This document shows positions 56,198-64,000 of a stretch of 64,000 nt of DNA, piece after piece. The translations under genes were made by a program, and so were the position numbers. Numbering within the stretch: position 1 is the stretch's first letter; each line of letters starts with the position of its first letter. The notes under the pieces are model-generated. The model was not told the DNA's origin. It made no database searches and was given only the letters and a program-made list of their open reading frames with translations. Source of the DNA: Compostibacter hankyongensis (GTDB taxonomy: Bacteria > Bacteroidota > Bacteroidia > Chitinophagales > Chitinophagaceae); the NCBI RefSeq assembly GCF_039541075.1, contig NZ_BAABFN010000004.1, forward strand, positions 248,001-312,000, read 5' to 3'.

Positions 56198-57691
56198 ATG
56201 TATATGAAGCTAATCTATAAAATCGGACTGGGTATCGTGCTGCTGACCGGGATCGTGTCCTGCCGGAAGTTCCTGGATGTAAAGCCGATCGACAGCCTGT
56301 CCGGGAACGATTTCTGGAAGACCCAGGAAGATGCCCTGCATGCCATCTCCGGAGCTTATAGTCTGCTGCTGGCCAAATTTACGCAGGCGCCCATGTACAA
56401 TGTAGGCGACTTCCGGCCGGGCAACTGGAACTGGTTTGCCAAGGTAAACCTGATGACCATTGCGGACAATGACCTCAATAACCCGGATATCAACCTGCAG
56501 GATAACGCCTCGGCAATCCTGGACTGGTCCGTCTTTTACCAGTCGATCGCCGAATGCAACCTGGCCATCGACCGTATCCCGGGGATTGACGATCCGGGCT
56601 TCAGCGAGGGCGACAAACGGGCGCTGGTGGCCGAAGCCCGCTTTATCCGGGATTTTACCTACTTCTATATGGTCCGGCTGTACTCGGATGTGCCGCTGCA
56701 GCTGGATCCCTATGATACCAGTCCAAAGCCCCGGGTGGATATGCTGACTGTGCTGGATACCTGCCTGGCCGATCTGGAAACAGCCAAAAACGACCTGCCG
56801 GTATCCTATACCGACCCCACCAACCGGGCCGTAAGGGCTACCCAGGGCGCGGCCCTTACCCTGATGGCCAATATCTATATGTGGAAGGCGGGCTTTGACA
56901 AGGCCAATCAGAAGGCATACTGGCAAAAGGCCGCCGATCTGGCCAAGCAGGTCATGGACCTCGGCGCTTACCGGCTGGTGCCCTATACCAAGGAAACTTT
57001 TCCCGATATCTTTAAGGGCCGTTCCGAGGAAGGAATATTTGAGCTTTCCCTGGACATCAACTACGGGGAGCAGTTTCACGGCCTGATCGCGCAGTGGGTG
57101 CTGCACGAACCGATCATTCACAGCAACGGCGCCGTTTACGGCGGGTATGGCAGCGAGATCACTGCGAAGCGGGAGTTCCTGGATCAGCTGTATCCTTCCG
57201 GCATTCCCGACGACCGCTTTACCCTCTGGTTCGACGATCCCTATTCGACCAAAAATCCGCAGTCTGCGATGTTCCTGAAGTTCTCCGCCGTATCCAACCC
57301 CAGCACCCGGGACTACGATGCCAATTTCATCCTGTTCCGCTATGCGGGGCTCATCCTGCTCCGGGCAGAGGCCCTCGCCGATCTGGGCGACAACGGTCCG
57401 GCGATCGAGCTGCTGAACATGATCCGGCAAAGGGCCAACACCCCGCCCTATGTCGGGGGCGGGGGACCGGCGCTCCAGGACGCCATCTTCCTCGAACGCG
57501 AGAAGGAGCTGATGGGGGAAGGAGACCGTTGGTATACCCTTATACGGACCGGCCGGATCACGGACCAAAAATGGTGTGAAACCCATCTGACCCAGCAGGA
57601 GATGCAGGAAAAGGCCTGGACCTGGCCCATTGCCACCGCCTCTATCCAGGATAACCCGCTGGTCAGCCAGAACCCTTACTGGGCCAAGTAA
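56198..57691 (+). CDS. RagB/SusD family nutrient-binding lipoprotein
   Basis: A 497-residue lipoprotein (signal ending GIVSC, then RKFLDVKPIDSLSGNDFWKT). SusD hallmarks include RDFTYFYMVRLYSDVPLQ and EREKELMGEGDRWYTLIRTG. It is the surface lid for the SusC encoded just upstream. The sequence from the first SusD of this region is clearly different, so the two pairs probably have different ligands. Confidence 0.94.
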   Translation: MYMKLIYKIGLGIVLLTGIVSCRKFLDVKPIDSLSGNDFWKTQEDALHAISGAYSLLLAKFTQAPMYNVGDFRPGNWNWFAKVNLMTIADNDLNNPDINLQDNASAILDWSVFYQSIAECNLAIDRIPGIDDPGFSEGDKRALVAEARFIRDFTYFYMVRLYSDVPLQLDPYDTSPKPRVDMLTVLDTCLADLETAKNDLPVSYTDPTNRAVRATQGAALTLMANIYMWKAGFDKANQKAYWQKAADLAKQVMDLGAYRLVPYTKETFPDIFKGRSEEGIFELSLDINYGEQFHGLIAQWVLHEPIIHSNGAVYGGYGSEITAKREFLDQLYPSGIPDDRFTLWFDDPYSTKNPQSAMFLKFSAVSNPSTRDYDANFILFRYAGLILLRAEALADLGDNGPAIELLNMIRQRANTPPYVGGGGPALQDAIFLEREKELMGEGDRWYTLIRTGRITDQKWCETHLTQQEMQEKAWTWPIATASIQDNPLVSQNPYWAK

Positions 57692-57732
57692 CGACGAGTT
57701 TGCAAATGCGCTTTTTTCGGAATGATAAAAAT

Positions 57733-58473
57733 ATGGTAATGGTAAAATTTACGGCAATGAAGCCTCTGGATATAACCAAAAAATACGCCTTGCCCTTTCT
57801 GTTCGGGATACTGTTGCTGGGCGGCAGCTGCACCAAGGATTATTTTGTAAACGGCGGCACGGCAGATCCGCATTACGACGGCAGCATCTACGACTACCTG
57901 GCCAACAATCCCTACTACCTGGATACGGTGGCCTGGGTGGTGGCGCATTCCAGCTATAAGGAGATACTGGAAAAAGACAGCGTCACCTTTTTCTCCTTTA
58001 CCGACGATGCCATCCGGCAGGCCATGGACGACCTGAATGATGTGCGGTATTACAATGTGGAGGATTCGGTGCACCTCGAAGATATCCCGCCGGAGGTATG
58101 GGATCATTTCCTGGGCATGTATATCATGCGGGGGCGGCACCTGGCGAAGGACTTTGCACGGGTGGATCCGTTGAACATCTACGCCTATCCGGGGATCAAT
58201 TACGTCATGTATAACGGCTATGTCATGAACATCGGGCTGCTGTACCAGGACTATAACGGTGTGGAAGCGGTGGGCGCCCGGATCCTGCAGCTGACCGATA
58301 TTACTTATGACCCCACCAATTTCCGGAACAACAGCTCCATACGGGTCGCCTCCTCGGACATACAGCCGGTCAACGGTGTATTACATGTATTGAACAACCA
58401 TAACATTTTTGGCTTCCGGGGTGGCGAATTTGCGCGGGTGGCGGAGCAGAATCTTGTCGCAAGGGGAAAATAG
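57733..58473 (+). CDS. Fasciclin-domain lipoprotein
   Basis: A lipoprotein of about 246 residues. Lipobox in ILLLGGSCTKDYFVNGG; several ATGs (57706, 57733, 57757) could open it. The FAS1 domain spans most of the mature part (TVAWVVAHSSYKEILEKDSV, FFSFTDDAIRQAMDD, VNGVLHVLNNHNIFGFRG). It is the counterpart of the fasciclin/CBM6 protein in the first half of the tandem set but has no CBM. Role at the cell surface, perhaps adhesion or scaffolding of the transporter complex, is inference. Confidence 0.87.
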   Translation: MVMVKFTAMKPLDITKKYALPFLFGILLLGGSCTKDYFVNGGTADPHYDGSIYDYLANNPYYLDTVAWVVAHSSYKEILEKDSVTFFSFTDDAIRQAMDDLNDVRYYNVEDSVHLEDIPPEVWDHFLGMYIMRGRHLAKDFARVDPLNIYAYPGINYVMYNGYVMNIGLLYQDYNGVEAVGARILQLTDITYDPTNFRNNSSIRVASSDIQPVNGVLHVLNNHNIFGFRGGEFARVAEQNLVARGK

Positions 58474-58511
58474 ACCCGGCAAATCATTTTAGTATTTTTC
58501 AACAGATCGCT

Positions 58512-60119
58512 ATGAATAAAACGGCTTACATTCTCGGTTTTGTGTTGTGCTGCTGCGCCTGCTGGAGCGCCTGTACCAAAAGTGCGGTTTCCACTAACGG
58601 GGAAGACCCTTACAAGGACACGGTGTCGCCGGCGCTCAAGTTCAAAGAAAACGGCGTAACCCCGACCCAGTCGACAGTGAACCAGGAGGTGACGCTCTTT
58701 GGCGCCGGCTTTGCAAAGAACAAGGACAAGCTCTCCATTTTGTTCAATAACCAACCGGCCGAGATCCTGGAGGTGAGCGACTCTTCCGTACGGGTGAAGG
58801 TGCCGCAGCTGGCCGGCACCGGCGCTATTGCGGCCCGGGTGGAAGACCAGTATTTCTTCGGGCCCTTTTTCCGGATACTGGGTCCGCTGTCGATGGATAC
58901 GCTTTTCCCCAGCTTTCGAGGGGCAGACAACAGCATCCTGGATATCTGTCCTACTACCGACAACAAGTTCATCATCGCGGGTGATTTTAAGAACTATGAC
59001 AATGCCAATATCGCCGGGGATATCAATCACATTGCGCTGATCAACCGGGACGGCACCATAGACCGTAACAATTTTAAGTATGGCAGCGCACAGGGCGCGA
59101 TGGGCAGCGTTTCCCGTGTCATTTCCCTCAACAACGGGAAATACCTGATCGCGGGCAGCTTTCTGAATTACGGCATTCATTCCAACATCTCGGGCATTGC
59201 CCGGATCAATGGGAACGGAATGCTGGATACCGTACAGGTGACCCCGCCTTCCGGCAACAAGCAATGGGTTTCTGCCATCAGGGGCGGCGTGGCCGGCGGG
59301 ATCAGCGAAATGCATGTACAGTCCGACGGCAAGATGATGGTGATTGGCCCCTTCCGGTATTATGTGACCACAAATTACGACCTGACTTCCGAGCTCGGCC
59401 AGGACTCCACCCACCTCGACTCTACGCTGATGTATTATATTGCCCGCCTGAACCAGGACGGCACCCTGGACTCTTCTTATCACTACGACCTGGTAAATCA
59501 CCGGGGGAAGGAAACGATCAACGGCTCCATCAATTCCTCCATACTGCTGCCGGACGACAAGCTGCTGATCGCAGGCAGCTTTACCAAGTACGACGGTAAA
59601 GAGGTGCACCGCATCGCCCGGCTGAACCCCGACGGCAGTCTCGATCCTACCTTTAAGAGCTCACCGGGAGCGGATCTGCCGATCATCAGCCTAACGGAAC
59701 AGCCGGACGGAAAGTTCCTGGTGGTGGGCGCCTTCAACACCTATGACGGAAAGCCCCAGAAGCAGATGGTACGCATCAACGCGGACGGCAGCCTCGATCC
59801 GACCTTCCATACGGCCGGTACGGCCGACGGCTTTCTCCGCCGCGCCGATGTGATGCCGGGAGGAGAGATCATCGTCAGCGGCCTTTTCCGGACCTACGGC
59901 AATATAGAACGGAATAATTTCATTGTCCTGAATGCCGACGGAAGCATCCATGAAACCTACAATACCAACGGGGGCATTAACCTGGACAATTCCGGTTCCC
60001 TGGGTTTGATTACCAAAATAGTACCGCTGCCGTCGGACCACGCCTTCATCATGGTCGGCGGCTTTACCAAATTTGACTACCGGACGGCCAACCGTATTGT
60101 ACGCATGACGTATCAGTGA
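58512..60119 (+). CDS. Surface lipoprotein with IPT/TIG domain and delta-60 repeats (DUF5008-like)
   Basis: A 535-residue lipoprotein (CWSACTKSAV). An IPT/TIG-like immunoglobulin domain (PTQSTVNQEVTLFGAGFAKN) lies at about residues 50-130. After it come at least five delta-60 (N-x-DGSLDPTF-type) repeats, such as LNPDGSLDPTF, INADGSLDPTF and LNQDGTLDSSY, which should fold as a beta propeller. It is the last gene of the tandem SusC/SusD set and probably a surface glycan-binding protein. DUF5008 is my best guess for the family. Confidence 0.82.
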   Translation: MNKTAYILGFVLCCCACWSACTKSAVSTNGEDPYKDTVSPALKFKENGVTPTQSTVNQEVTLFGAGFAKNKDKLSILFNNQPAEILEVSDSSVRVKVPQLAGTGAIAARVEDQYFFGPFFRILGPLSMDTLFPSFRGADNSILDICPTTDNKFIIAGDFKNYDNANIAGDINHIALINRDGTIDRNNFKYGSAQGAMGSVSRVISLNNGKYLIAGSFLNYGIHSNISGIARINGNGMLDTVQVTPPSGNKQWVSAIRGGVAGGISEMHVQSDGKMMVIGPFRYYVTTNYDLTSELGQDSTHLDSTLMYYIARLNQDGTLDSSYHYDLVNHRGKETINGSINSSILLPDDKLLIAGSFTKYDGKEVHRIARLNPDGSLDPTFKSSPGADLPIISLTEQPDGKFLVVGAFNTYDGKPQKQMVRINADGSLDPTFHTAGTADGFLRRADVMPGGEIIVSGLFRTYGNIERNNFIVLNADGSIHETYNTNGGINLDNSGSLGLITKIVPLPSDHAFIMVGGFTKFDYRTANRIVRMTYQ

Positions 60120-60124
60120 ACTTG

Positions 60125-60190
60125 ATTTGACGATTTGATGATTTGGTAATTTGATAATAAAATAATCAGCACATCATCAAATCGTCAAAT
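60125..60190. terminator. Perfect 18-bp inverted repeat between convergent genes (repeat family copy 3)
   Basis: ATTTGACGATTTGATGAT (60125-60142) and its exact reverse complement at 60173-60190 enclose a 30-nt loop with GTAATTTGATAATAAAATAA. It separates the delta-60 lipoprotein gene from the convergent aldolase gene. The reverse complement closely matches the copy at 39008-39066. Confidence 0.7.
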
Positions 60191-60197
60191 TATCAAA

Positions 60198-60872
60198 TCA
60201 AACCGCCCGGTACCGGTCGATGATCTTCCGTACCAGCTGCGCCTTTTCTTTTAGCAAGGCGTACTTTTTGGCGGCGACCAGATCGGGACTGATCAGGCTG
60301 CCGCTCATCCCTACGGCCGAAGCGCCGGCTTCCAGCCAGTGGGTCAGGCTTACGGTAGTGGCCTCCACGCCGCCCGCGGGCATGAACTTCAGGTTGGGGA
60401 AAAGCGGACGGACCAGCTGTACGAACTCCGGCCCCAGCAATTCGCCCGGGAACAGCTTTACCAGGGCTGCACCGGCTTTCTCTGCAAGGCCGATCTCCGT
60501 GGGGGTCATACAGCCCGGGATCCAGAGCATGTTTTTTTCGCGGCACAACGCGCCGGTTTCCGGCATGGTGAGCGGCGCCACGATAAAATCAGCCTGATAA
60601 TTGATAAAGGTAGCGGCAGTCTCCGTATTCCAGACCGCGCCCACGCCGAGATACAGGTCCGGCAGCTGCCGCTGGGCGTATTTTTTCAGCAGAATATAGT
60701 TTTCCTGTGTGCGGAACCCCTGGTGGGTGAGCTCAAAAACGCGGATGCCCCCTTCATAGCAGGCCTTCAGCACGCTTTTGCAGACTTCCGGATCGTCGTG
60801 GTAAAAAACGGGAACGATGCCGGTATCGAGGATCTTTTGCAGCACTATCTTCGGATCGCGTTCTCCTGGCAT
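60198..60872 (-). CDS. KDPG/KHG aldolase family protein
   Basis: About 224 residues, from MPGERDPKIVLQKIL. Class I aldolase family of Eda: the Schiff-base Lys is in ALVKLFPGE (usual VKFFPAE), with GVGAVWNTETA and MPAGGVEA phosphate-binding stretches and the Glu of RVFELTHQG. It would split 2-keto-3-deoxy-6-phosphogluconate to pyruvate and glyceraldehyde-3-phosphate, the last step of hexuronate breakdown, or act on 4-hydroxy-2-oxoglutarate. The start at 60872 excludes a hydrophobic, improbable leader. Divergent from the LacI-type gene. Confidence 0.9.
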   Translation of the reverse strand: MPGERDPKIVLQKILDTGIVPVFYHDDPEVCKSVLKACYEGGIRVFELTHQGFRTQENYILLKKYAQRQLPDLYLGVGAVWNTETAATFINYQADFIVAPLTMPETGALCREKNMLWIPGCMTPTEIGLAEKAGAALVKLFPGELLGPEFVQLVRPLFPNLKFMPAGGVEATTVSLTHWLEAGASAVGMSGSLISPDLVAAKKYALLKEKAQLVRKIIDRYRAV

Positions 60873-60997
60873 AGGCTTGTTTTGGAACAAAAGTCGAAAA
60901 ATATTTTTCAATATCATTTTTTACGGTGAAAAAAATATCAGAACGTTATCTTCGTAGGACGAACCATGGTATGCTTCGTGATTAACCTTACAAATCC

Positions 60998-62044
60998 ATG
61001 ATCAGTAAAAAGAATACCGGCAATACCATTGTGGATATTGCCCGGGCGCTGGATATCTCCCCCTCTACGGTATCACGGGCGCTCAAGGATCACCCTTACA
61101 TCAGCCAAGCTACAAAAGACCGGGTGAAAAAGCAGGCGGCCAAGATGGGCTACCGGCACAACGCCCTCGCCGCCGGTTTGCGCAACCGGAAATCCAATAC
61201 CATCGGGCTCATCTGCCCCCGTATATCCATGTATTTCCAGTCGTCTATCGTAACGGCCATACAGCGAAAGGTCCAGGAGGCGGGCTACAGCCTGGTGATC
61301 TGCCAGACCAACGACTCCTACGAAATTGAAAAGCAGGTGGTCAATGCCCTGTATGCCTCGCGGGTGGAAGGGCTGATCGCTTCCTGCACCCTGCATACCG
61401 AAGATTTTTCCCATTTTGATATTTTCTCCAAAAGCGGCATACCCCTCGTGTTTTACGACCGTGTACCCCGCAGCTATCCCGCCCAGGTGATCCGGGGCGA
61501 CGATTACCGGGGCGGGACGGAAGGGGCCGAGCACCTGATCAGCCGGGGCTGCAAACAGATCGTGTATATCAGCGGTCCGCTTACCTGTAACCTCTACCAG
61601 GACCGCTATGCCGGTTTCAAAGACGCCCTGCAGCGCCATAAGCTGCCCCTGCCGAAGAAGAACCTGTTTTTTCACGAGCTTACCCTCGAAAACGCCCGCC
61701 GGACCTGCGAGCGTATTTTCTCAAAAAAGCCCTGGCCCGACGCCATCTTTGCCACCAACGATACCACGGCCATCGTAGCCGAACAATATGCCCGGGAGGC
61801 CGGCCTGAAAATCCCCGGCGACATTAAGATCCTCGGATATTCCAACGACCCGCGCACCGAGATCATCGACCCGGCGCTCACGTCGGTGGAGCAGTTTCCT
61901 GCCGTCATGGGGGAAAAGGCCGCGGATGCCGTGGTGGAGCTGATCCGGAAAAAAACCCAGCTCAAAAAGACAATGCCGCCCATTATTACGCCGGTGGAGC
62001 TGGTGGTAAGAGCCAGCACCGGCGGACGGATGGCCGGCAGCTGA
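60998..62044 (+). CDS. LacI family transcriptional regulator
   Basis: A 348-residue repressor. N-terminal LacI helix-turn-helix (VDIARALDISPSTVSRALKD, residues 12-31, then hinge), followed by a periplasmic-binding-protein-like sensor domain (NTIGLICPRISMYFQSSIVT, DAIFATNDTTAIVAEQYA, LGYSNDP). It is placed between the aldolase and the oxidoreductase genes, so it probably controls uronate catabolism with a uronate or its keto derivative as effector. A perfect LacI-type palindrome lies 54 bp upstream of the next gene. Confidence 0.94.
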   Translation: MISKKNTGNTIVDIARALDISPSTVSRALKDHPYISQATKDRVKKQAAKMGYRHNALAAGLRNRKSNTIGLICPRISMYFQSSIVTAIQRKVQEAGYSLVICQTNDSYEIEKQVVNALYASRVEGLIASCTLHTEDFSHFDIFSKSGIPLVFYDRVPRSYPAQVIRGDDYRGGTEGAEHLISRGCKQIVYISGPLTCNLYQDRYAGFKDALQRHKLPLPKKNLFFHELTLENARRTCERIFSKKPWPDAIFATNDTTAIVAEQYAREAGLKIPGDIKILGYSNDPRTEIIDPALTSVEQFPAVMGEKAADAVVELIRKKTQLKKTMPPIITPVELVVRASTGGRMAGS

Positions 62045-62104
62045 TTTTGCGGGAACGATACCGGCCGGCCGGCTCCTCAAACCCCCGATGCTTTCCGGTA
62101 AATA

Positions 62105-62118
62105 TGCAAACGTTTCCA
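62105..62118. promoter_or_regulatory. LacI-family operator
   Basis: TGCAAACGTTTCCA fits the LacI-family consensus TGNAANCGNTTNCA at every fixed position. It lies between the LacI gene stop and the oxidoreductase ATG and probably controls the uronate genes downstream. Confidence 0.6.
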
Positions 62119-62171
62119 TAATTAAAAAGAAATTACTACTTTGATCCCCGCTTAACGATCAAAATATTTGT

Positions 62172-62993
62172 ATGCAGGCCTTGGAACAGTTTTCATTAAA
62201 AGAAAAAGTAATTGTTATCCCCGGCGGCACCGGCGTGCTGGGCAGCGCCTTTGCCCGGGCCGTTGCCGCGGCAGGCGCACGCGTGGCCGTCATCGGCAGA
62301 AACCGCGATAAGGCCGCCGCCGTAGTGGCCGATATCCGGCAAAAAGGCGGGGAAGCCATGGACCTTATCGCCGACGTGCTGGAAGAAAAGCAGGTCCGCG
62401 AAGCGCGCGACCGCATCCTGGATCAGTGGGGCAGGGTGGACGGCCTGGTGAATGCCGCCGGGGGCAATACCCCCGGGGCGGTGGTACCGCCGGATAAAGA
62501 CCTCTTCAGCGTCCGCACGGAGGCCATTCGGGAAGTAGTGGACCTGAACATATACGGTACCGTTATCCCCACCCAGTGCTTTGCCGAAGTAATGGCCCGT
62601 CAGCAAAAGGGCTCCATCATCAATATCTCCTCCCTGTCTGCCCAGCGTCCGCTTTCCCGGGTAATGGGATACAGCCTCGCCAAAACCGCCGTGGAAGGAT
62701 ATACGCAATGGATGGCCATCGAGCTGCCCAAGCGTTATGGCGACGGGCTGCGGGTGAACGCCCTGGCTCCCGGCGTCTTTCTTACCGAACAAAACCGGGG
62801 GCTGCTGCTCCGCCCGGACGGTTCCTACAGTGAGCGGGCGCAGCTGTTTGTGGACAATACCCCTTTCGGCCGGCTGGGCGACCCCGAAGAGCTGACCGGC
62901 ACCGTCATCTGGCTGTTGAGCGATGCCTCGCGTTTTGTGAACGGCGCTGTAATCCTCGTGGACGGCGGCTTTAACGCTTTTTCCGGCGTTTAA
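62172..62993 (+). CDS. SDR family D-mannonate oxidoreductase (fructuronate reductase)
   Basis: A 273-residue short-chain dehydrogenase: cofactor motif GGTGVLGSAFARA, NAAGGNTPGA, and the catalytic Y167-S-L-A-K171 with upstream Ser in NISSLSA. This SDR type, next to uxuA in Bacteroidota, reduces D-fructuronate to D-mannonate in place of the classic UxuB. The uxuA gene starts 104 bp later. The longer N-terminus QALEQFSLKEKVIVI is typical of this group. Cytoplasmic. Confidence 0.9.
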   Translation: MQALEQFSLKEKVIVIPGGTGVLGSAFARAVAAAGARVAVIGRNRDKAAAVVADIRQKGGEAMDLIADVLEEKQVREARDRILDQWGRVDGLVNAAGGNTPGAVVPPDKDLFSVRTEAIREVVDLNIYGTVIPTQCFAEVMARQQKGSIINISSLSAQRPLSRVMGYSLAKTAVEGYTQWMAIELPKRYGDGLRVNALAPGVFLTEQNRGLLLRPDGSYSERAQLFVDNTPFGRLGDPEELTGTVIWLLSDASRFVNGAVILVDGGFNAFSGV

Positions 62994-63097
62994 AGAAGCG
63001 TTGCGGATAAAATTTCGCATCAACGGCATATTTTTGTCTGCCGGATATACTATTTATAGGCGGCGGGAGATAAACAGAAAAAAGAATAACGGAAACT

Positions 63098-64000
63098 ATG
63101 CGATTAGAACAGACATGGCGCTGGTACGGCCCCCGGGACGGGGTGAGCCTACAGGATGTACGGCAGGCCGGAGCCACCGGCATTGTCAGCGCCCTGCACC
63201 ATATCCCGCACGGCGCGGTATGGCCCCTGGAAGAAGTACAGCAACGCAAGAAAATCATCGAAGATGCCGGGCTGGTATGGAGCGTGGTGGAAAGCGTAAC
63301 GGTGCACGAGGACATCAAAACCCGTACGGGCAACTGTGAGGCCCTGCTGGAAGATTACCGGCAGACCCTGCGCAACCTCGGGGCCGCCGGCATCCGCACC
63401 GTCTGCTATAACTTTATGCCGGTACTCGACTGGACCCGCACCCAGCTCGACTACGAGGTAGCGGATGGCTCCAAAGCGCTGCGGTTCGACTGGACCGACC
63501 TGGCGGTATTCGACGTGTACCTGCTGAAAAGAGCGGGCGCCGAAGCCGATTACGAGCCCGAGGTGCTGGAACGGGCCCGGCAACGGTTTGAGCAATACAG
63601 CGAATCGCAACGGGCGTTGCTGTCTGAAAACGTGCTGATGGGTATTCCGGGGGAATCGGGCACAGATCCCGGAGAGCTGCTGCGCCGGATCGAGACCTAT
63701 AAGCATATCGGGGCCGACGGTCTGCGGGAAAACCTGGCTTATTTCCTGGAGTCCATCATGGATACCTGCGAAGAGCAGGGCATCCGCATGACCATACACC
63801 CGGACGATCCGCCCTTTGCCATCCTGGGCCTGCCCCGCGTGGTCAGCTCGGAAGAAGACCTTAGCTGGCTGCTGAAGCGGGTGGATCGTAAGCCGAACGG
63901 CATCTGCTATTGTACCGGCTCGCTTGGGGCCGGGAAGCACAACGACCTGGTGAGCATCCTGAAAACGGTGGGCGAACGGGTGTATTTTGTGCATCTCCGG
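63098..64000 (+). CDS. uxuA: Mannonate dehydratase, 3' end beyond the window
   Basis: The first 301 codons are present and the window ends inside the gene. It opens MRLEQTWRWYGPRDGVSLQD and contains GATGIVSALHHIPHGAVWP, VESVTVHEDIKTRTG, YNFMPVLDWTRTQLD, HPDDPPFAILGLPRVVS and the metal-binding segments typical of UxuA. It dehydrates D-mannonate to 2-keto-3-deoxygluconate. With the SDR upstream and the aldolase it makes up a hexuronate pathway; the KDG kinase is not in view. Confidence 0.94.
   Translation, partial: MRLEQTWRWYGPRDGVSLQDVRQAGATGIVSALHHIPHGAVWPLEEVQQRKKIIEDAGLVWSVVESVTVHEDIKTRTGNCEALLEDYRQTLRNLGAAGIRTVCYNFMPVLDWTRTQLDYEVADGSKALRFDWTDLAVFDVYLLKRAGAEADYEPEVLERARQRFEQYSESQRALLSENVLMGIPGESGTDPGELLRRIETYKHIGADGLRENLAYFLESIMDTCEEQGIRMTIHPDDPPFAILGLPRVVSSEEDLSWLLKRVDRKPNGICYCTGSLGAGKHNDLVSILKTVGERVYFVHLR

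Overview
The window looks like a chromosomal segment of a Bacteroidota bacterium, probably near Chitinophagaceae. This rests on four SusC/SusD pairs, an ECF sigma/FecR anti-sigma pair beside a SusC that carries an STN domain, many lipoproteins of Bacteroidota-specific DUF families, weak or absent Shine-Dalgarno sequences, and a match to the Bacteroidota promoter form (TTTG, about 20 nt, TAnnTTTG). The genus is inference. I see no rRNA, tRNA, CRISPR array, insertion sequence or integrase.

Layout. (1) 61-4306, minus strand: a tight operon of porin, Tat-type Rieske lipoprotein, imelysin-like lipoprotein and di-heme oxidoreductase, which looks like an envelope redox or metal-handling system. (2) 4434-6003: xseA-xseB. 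(3) 6071-10785, minus: a SusC/SusD pair, followed by sufE. (4) 11904-30279: a polysaccharide utilisation locus. It has an ECF sigma factor, FecR, STN-SusC, SusD, two lipoproteins with F5/8-type C-terminal domains, an alginate-lyase/beta-helix fusion, a GH97, a GH78 rhamnosidase and an unrecognised secreted helical protein. This suggests a rhamnose- and uronate-containing glycan. (5) 30265-31913: a 150-bp duplication of the 3' end of a deoR-type gene flanks an AT-rich, YhcG-like (DUF1016) PD-(D/E)XK nuclease gene. (6) 31765-41114: the DeoR regulator and a divergent set of SGNH hydrolase, glycerophosphodiester phosphodiesterase, polyol-type MFS permease, 2-hydroxyacid dehydrogenase, two FGGY kinases and a histidine phosphatase, interpreted as a polyol or polyol-phosphate scavenging locus. 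(7) 41228-45074: truncated hemoglobin, a degenerate hemerythrin/RIC-like protein and a GH15 glucoamylase-like enzyme. (8) 45675-60119: two tandem SusC/SusD pairs with fasciclin, CBM6, DUF5007-like and DUF5008/delta-60 surface lipoproteins, but no degradative enzyme in view. (9) 60198-64000: hexuronate catabolism, with a KDPG-aldolase family protein, a LacI regulator, an SDR mannonate oxidoreductase and UxuA (cut by the window end). A perfect LacI-type palindrome lies before the SDR gene.

Working together: regions 4, 8 and 9 would bind and import uronate-rich glycans and feed them through fructuronate, mannonate, KDG and KDPG. Region 6 probably handles another carbon source under DeoR control. 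Several intergenic spaces carry short AT-rich repeat families that often form perfect hairpins between convergent genes. The least ordinary items are the deoR-tail duplication around the nuclease gene, the Rieske/imelysin/di-heme operon, an FGGY kinase whose natural start codon appears to be missing beside a repeat, and the degenerate hemerythrin-like protein.
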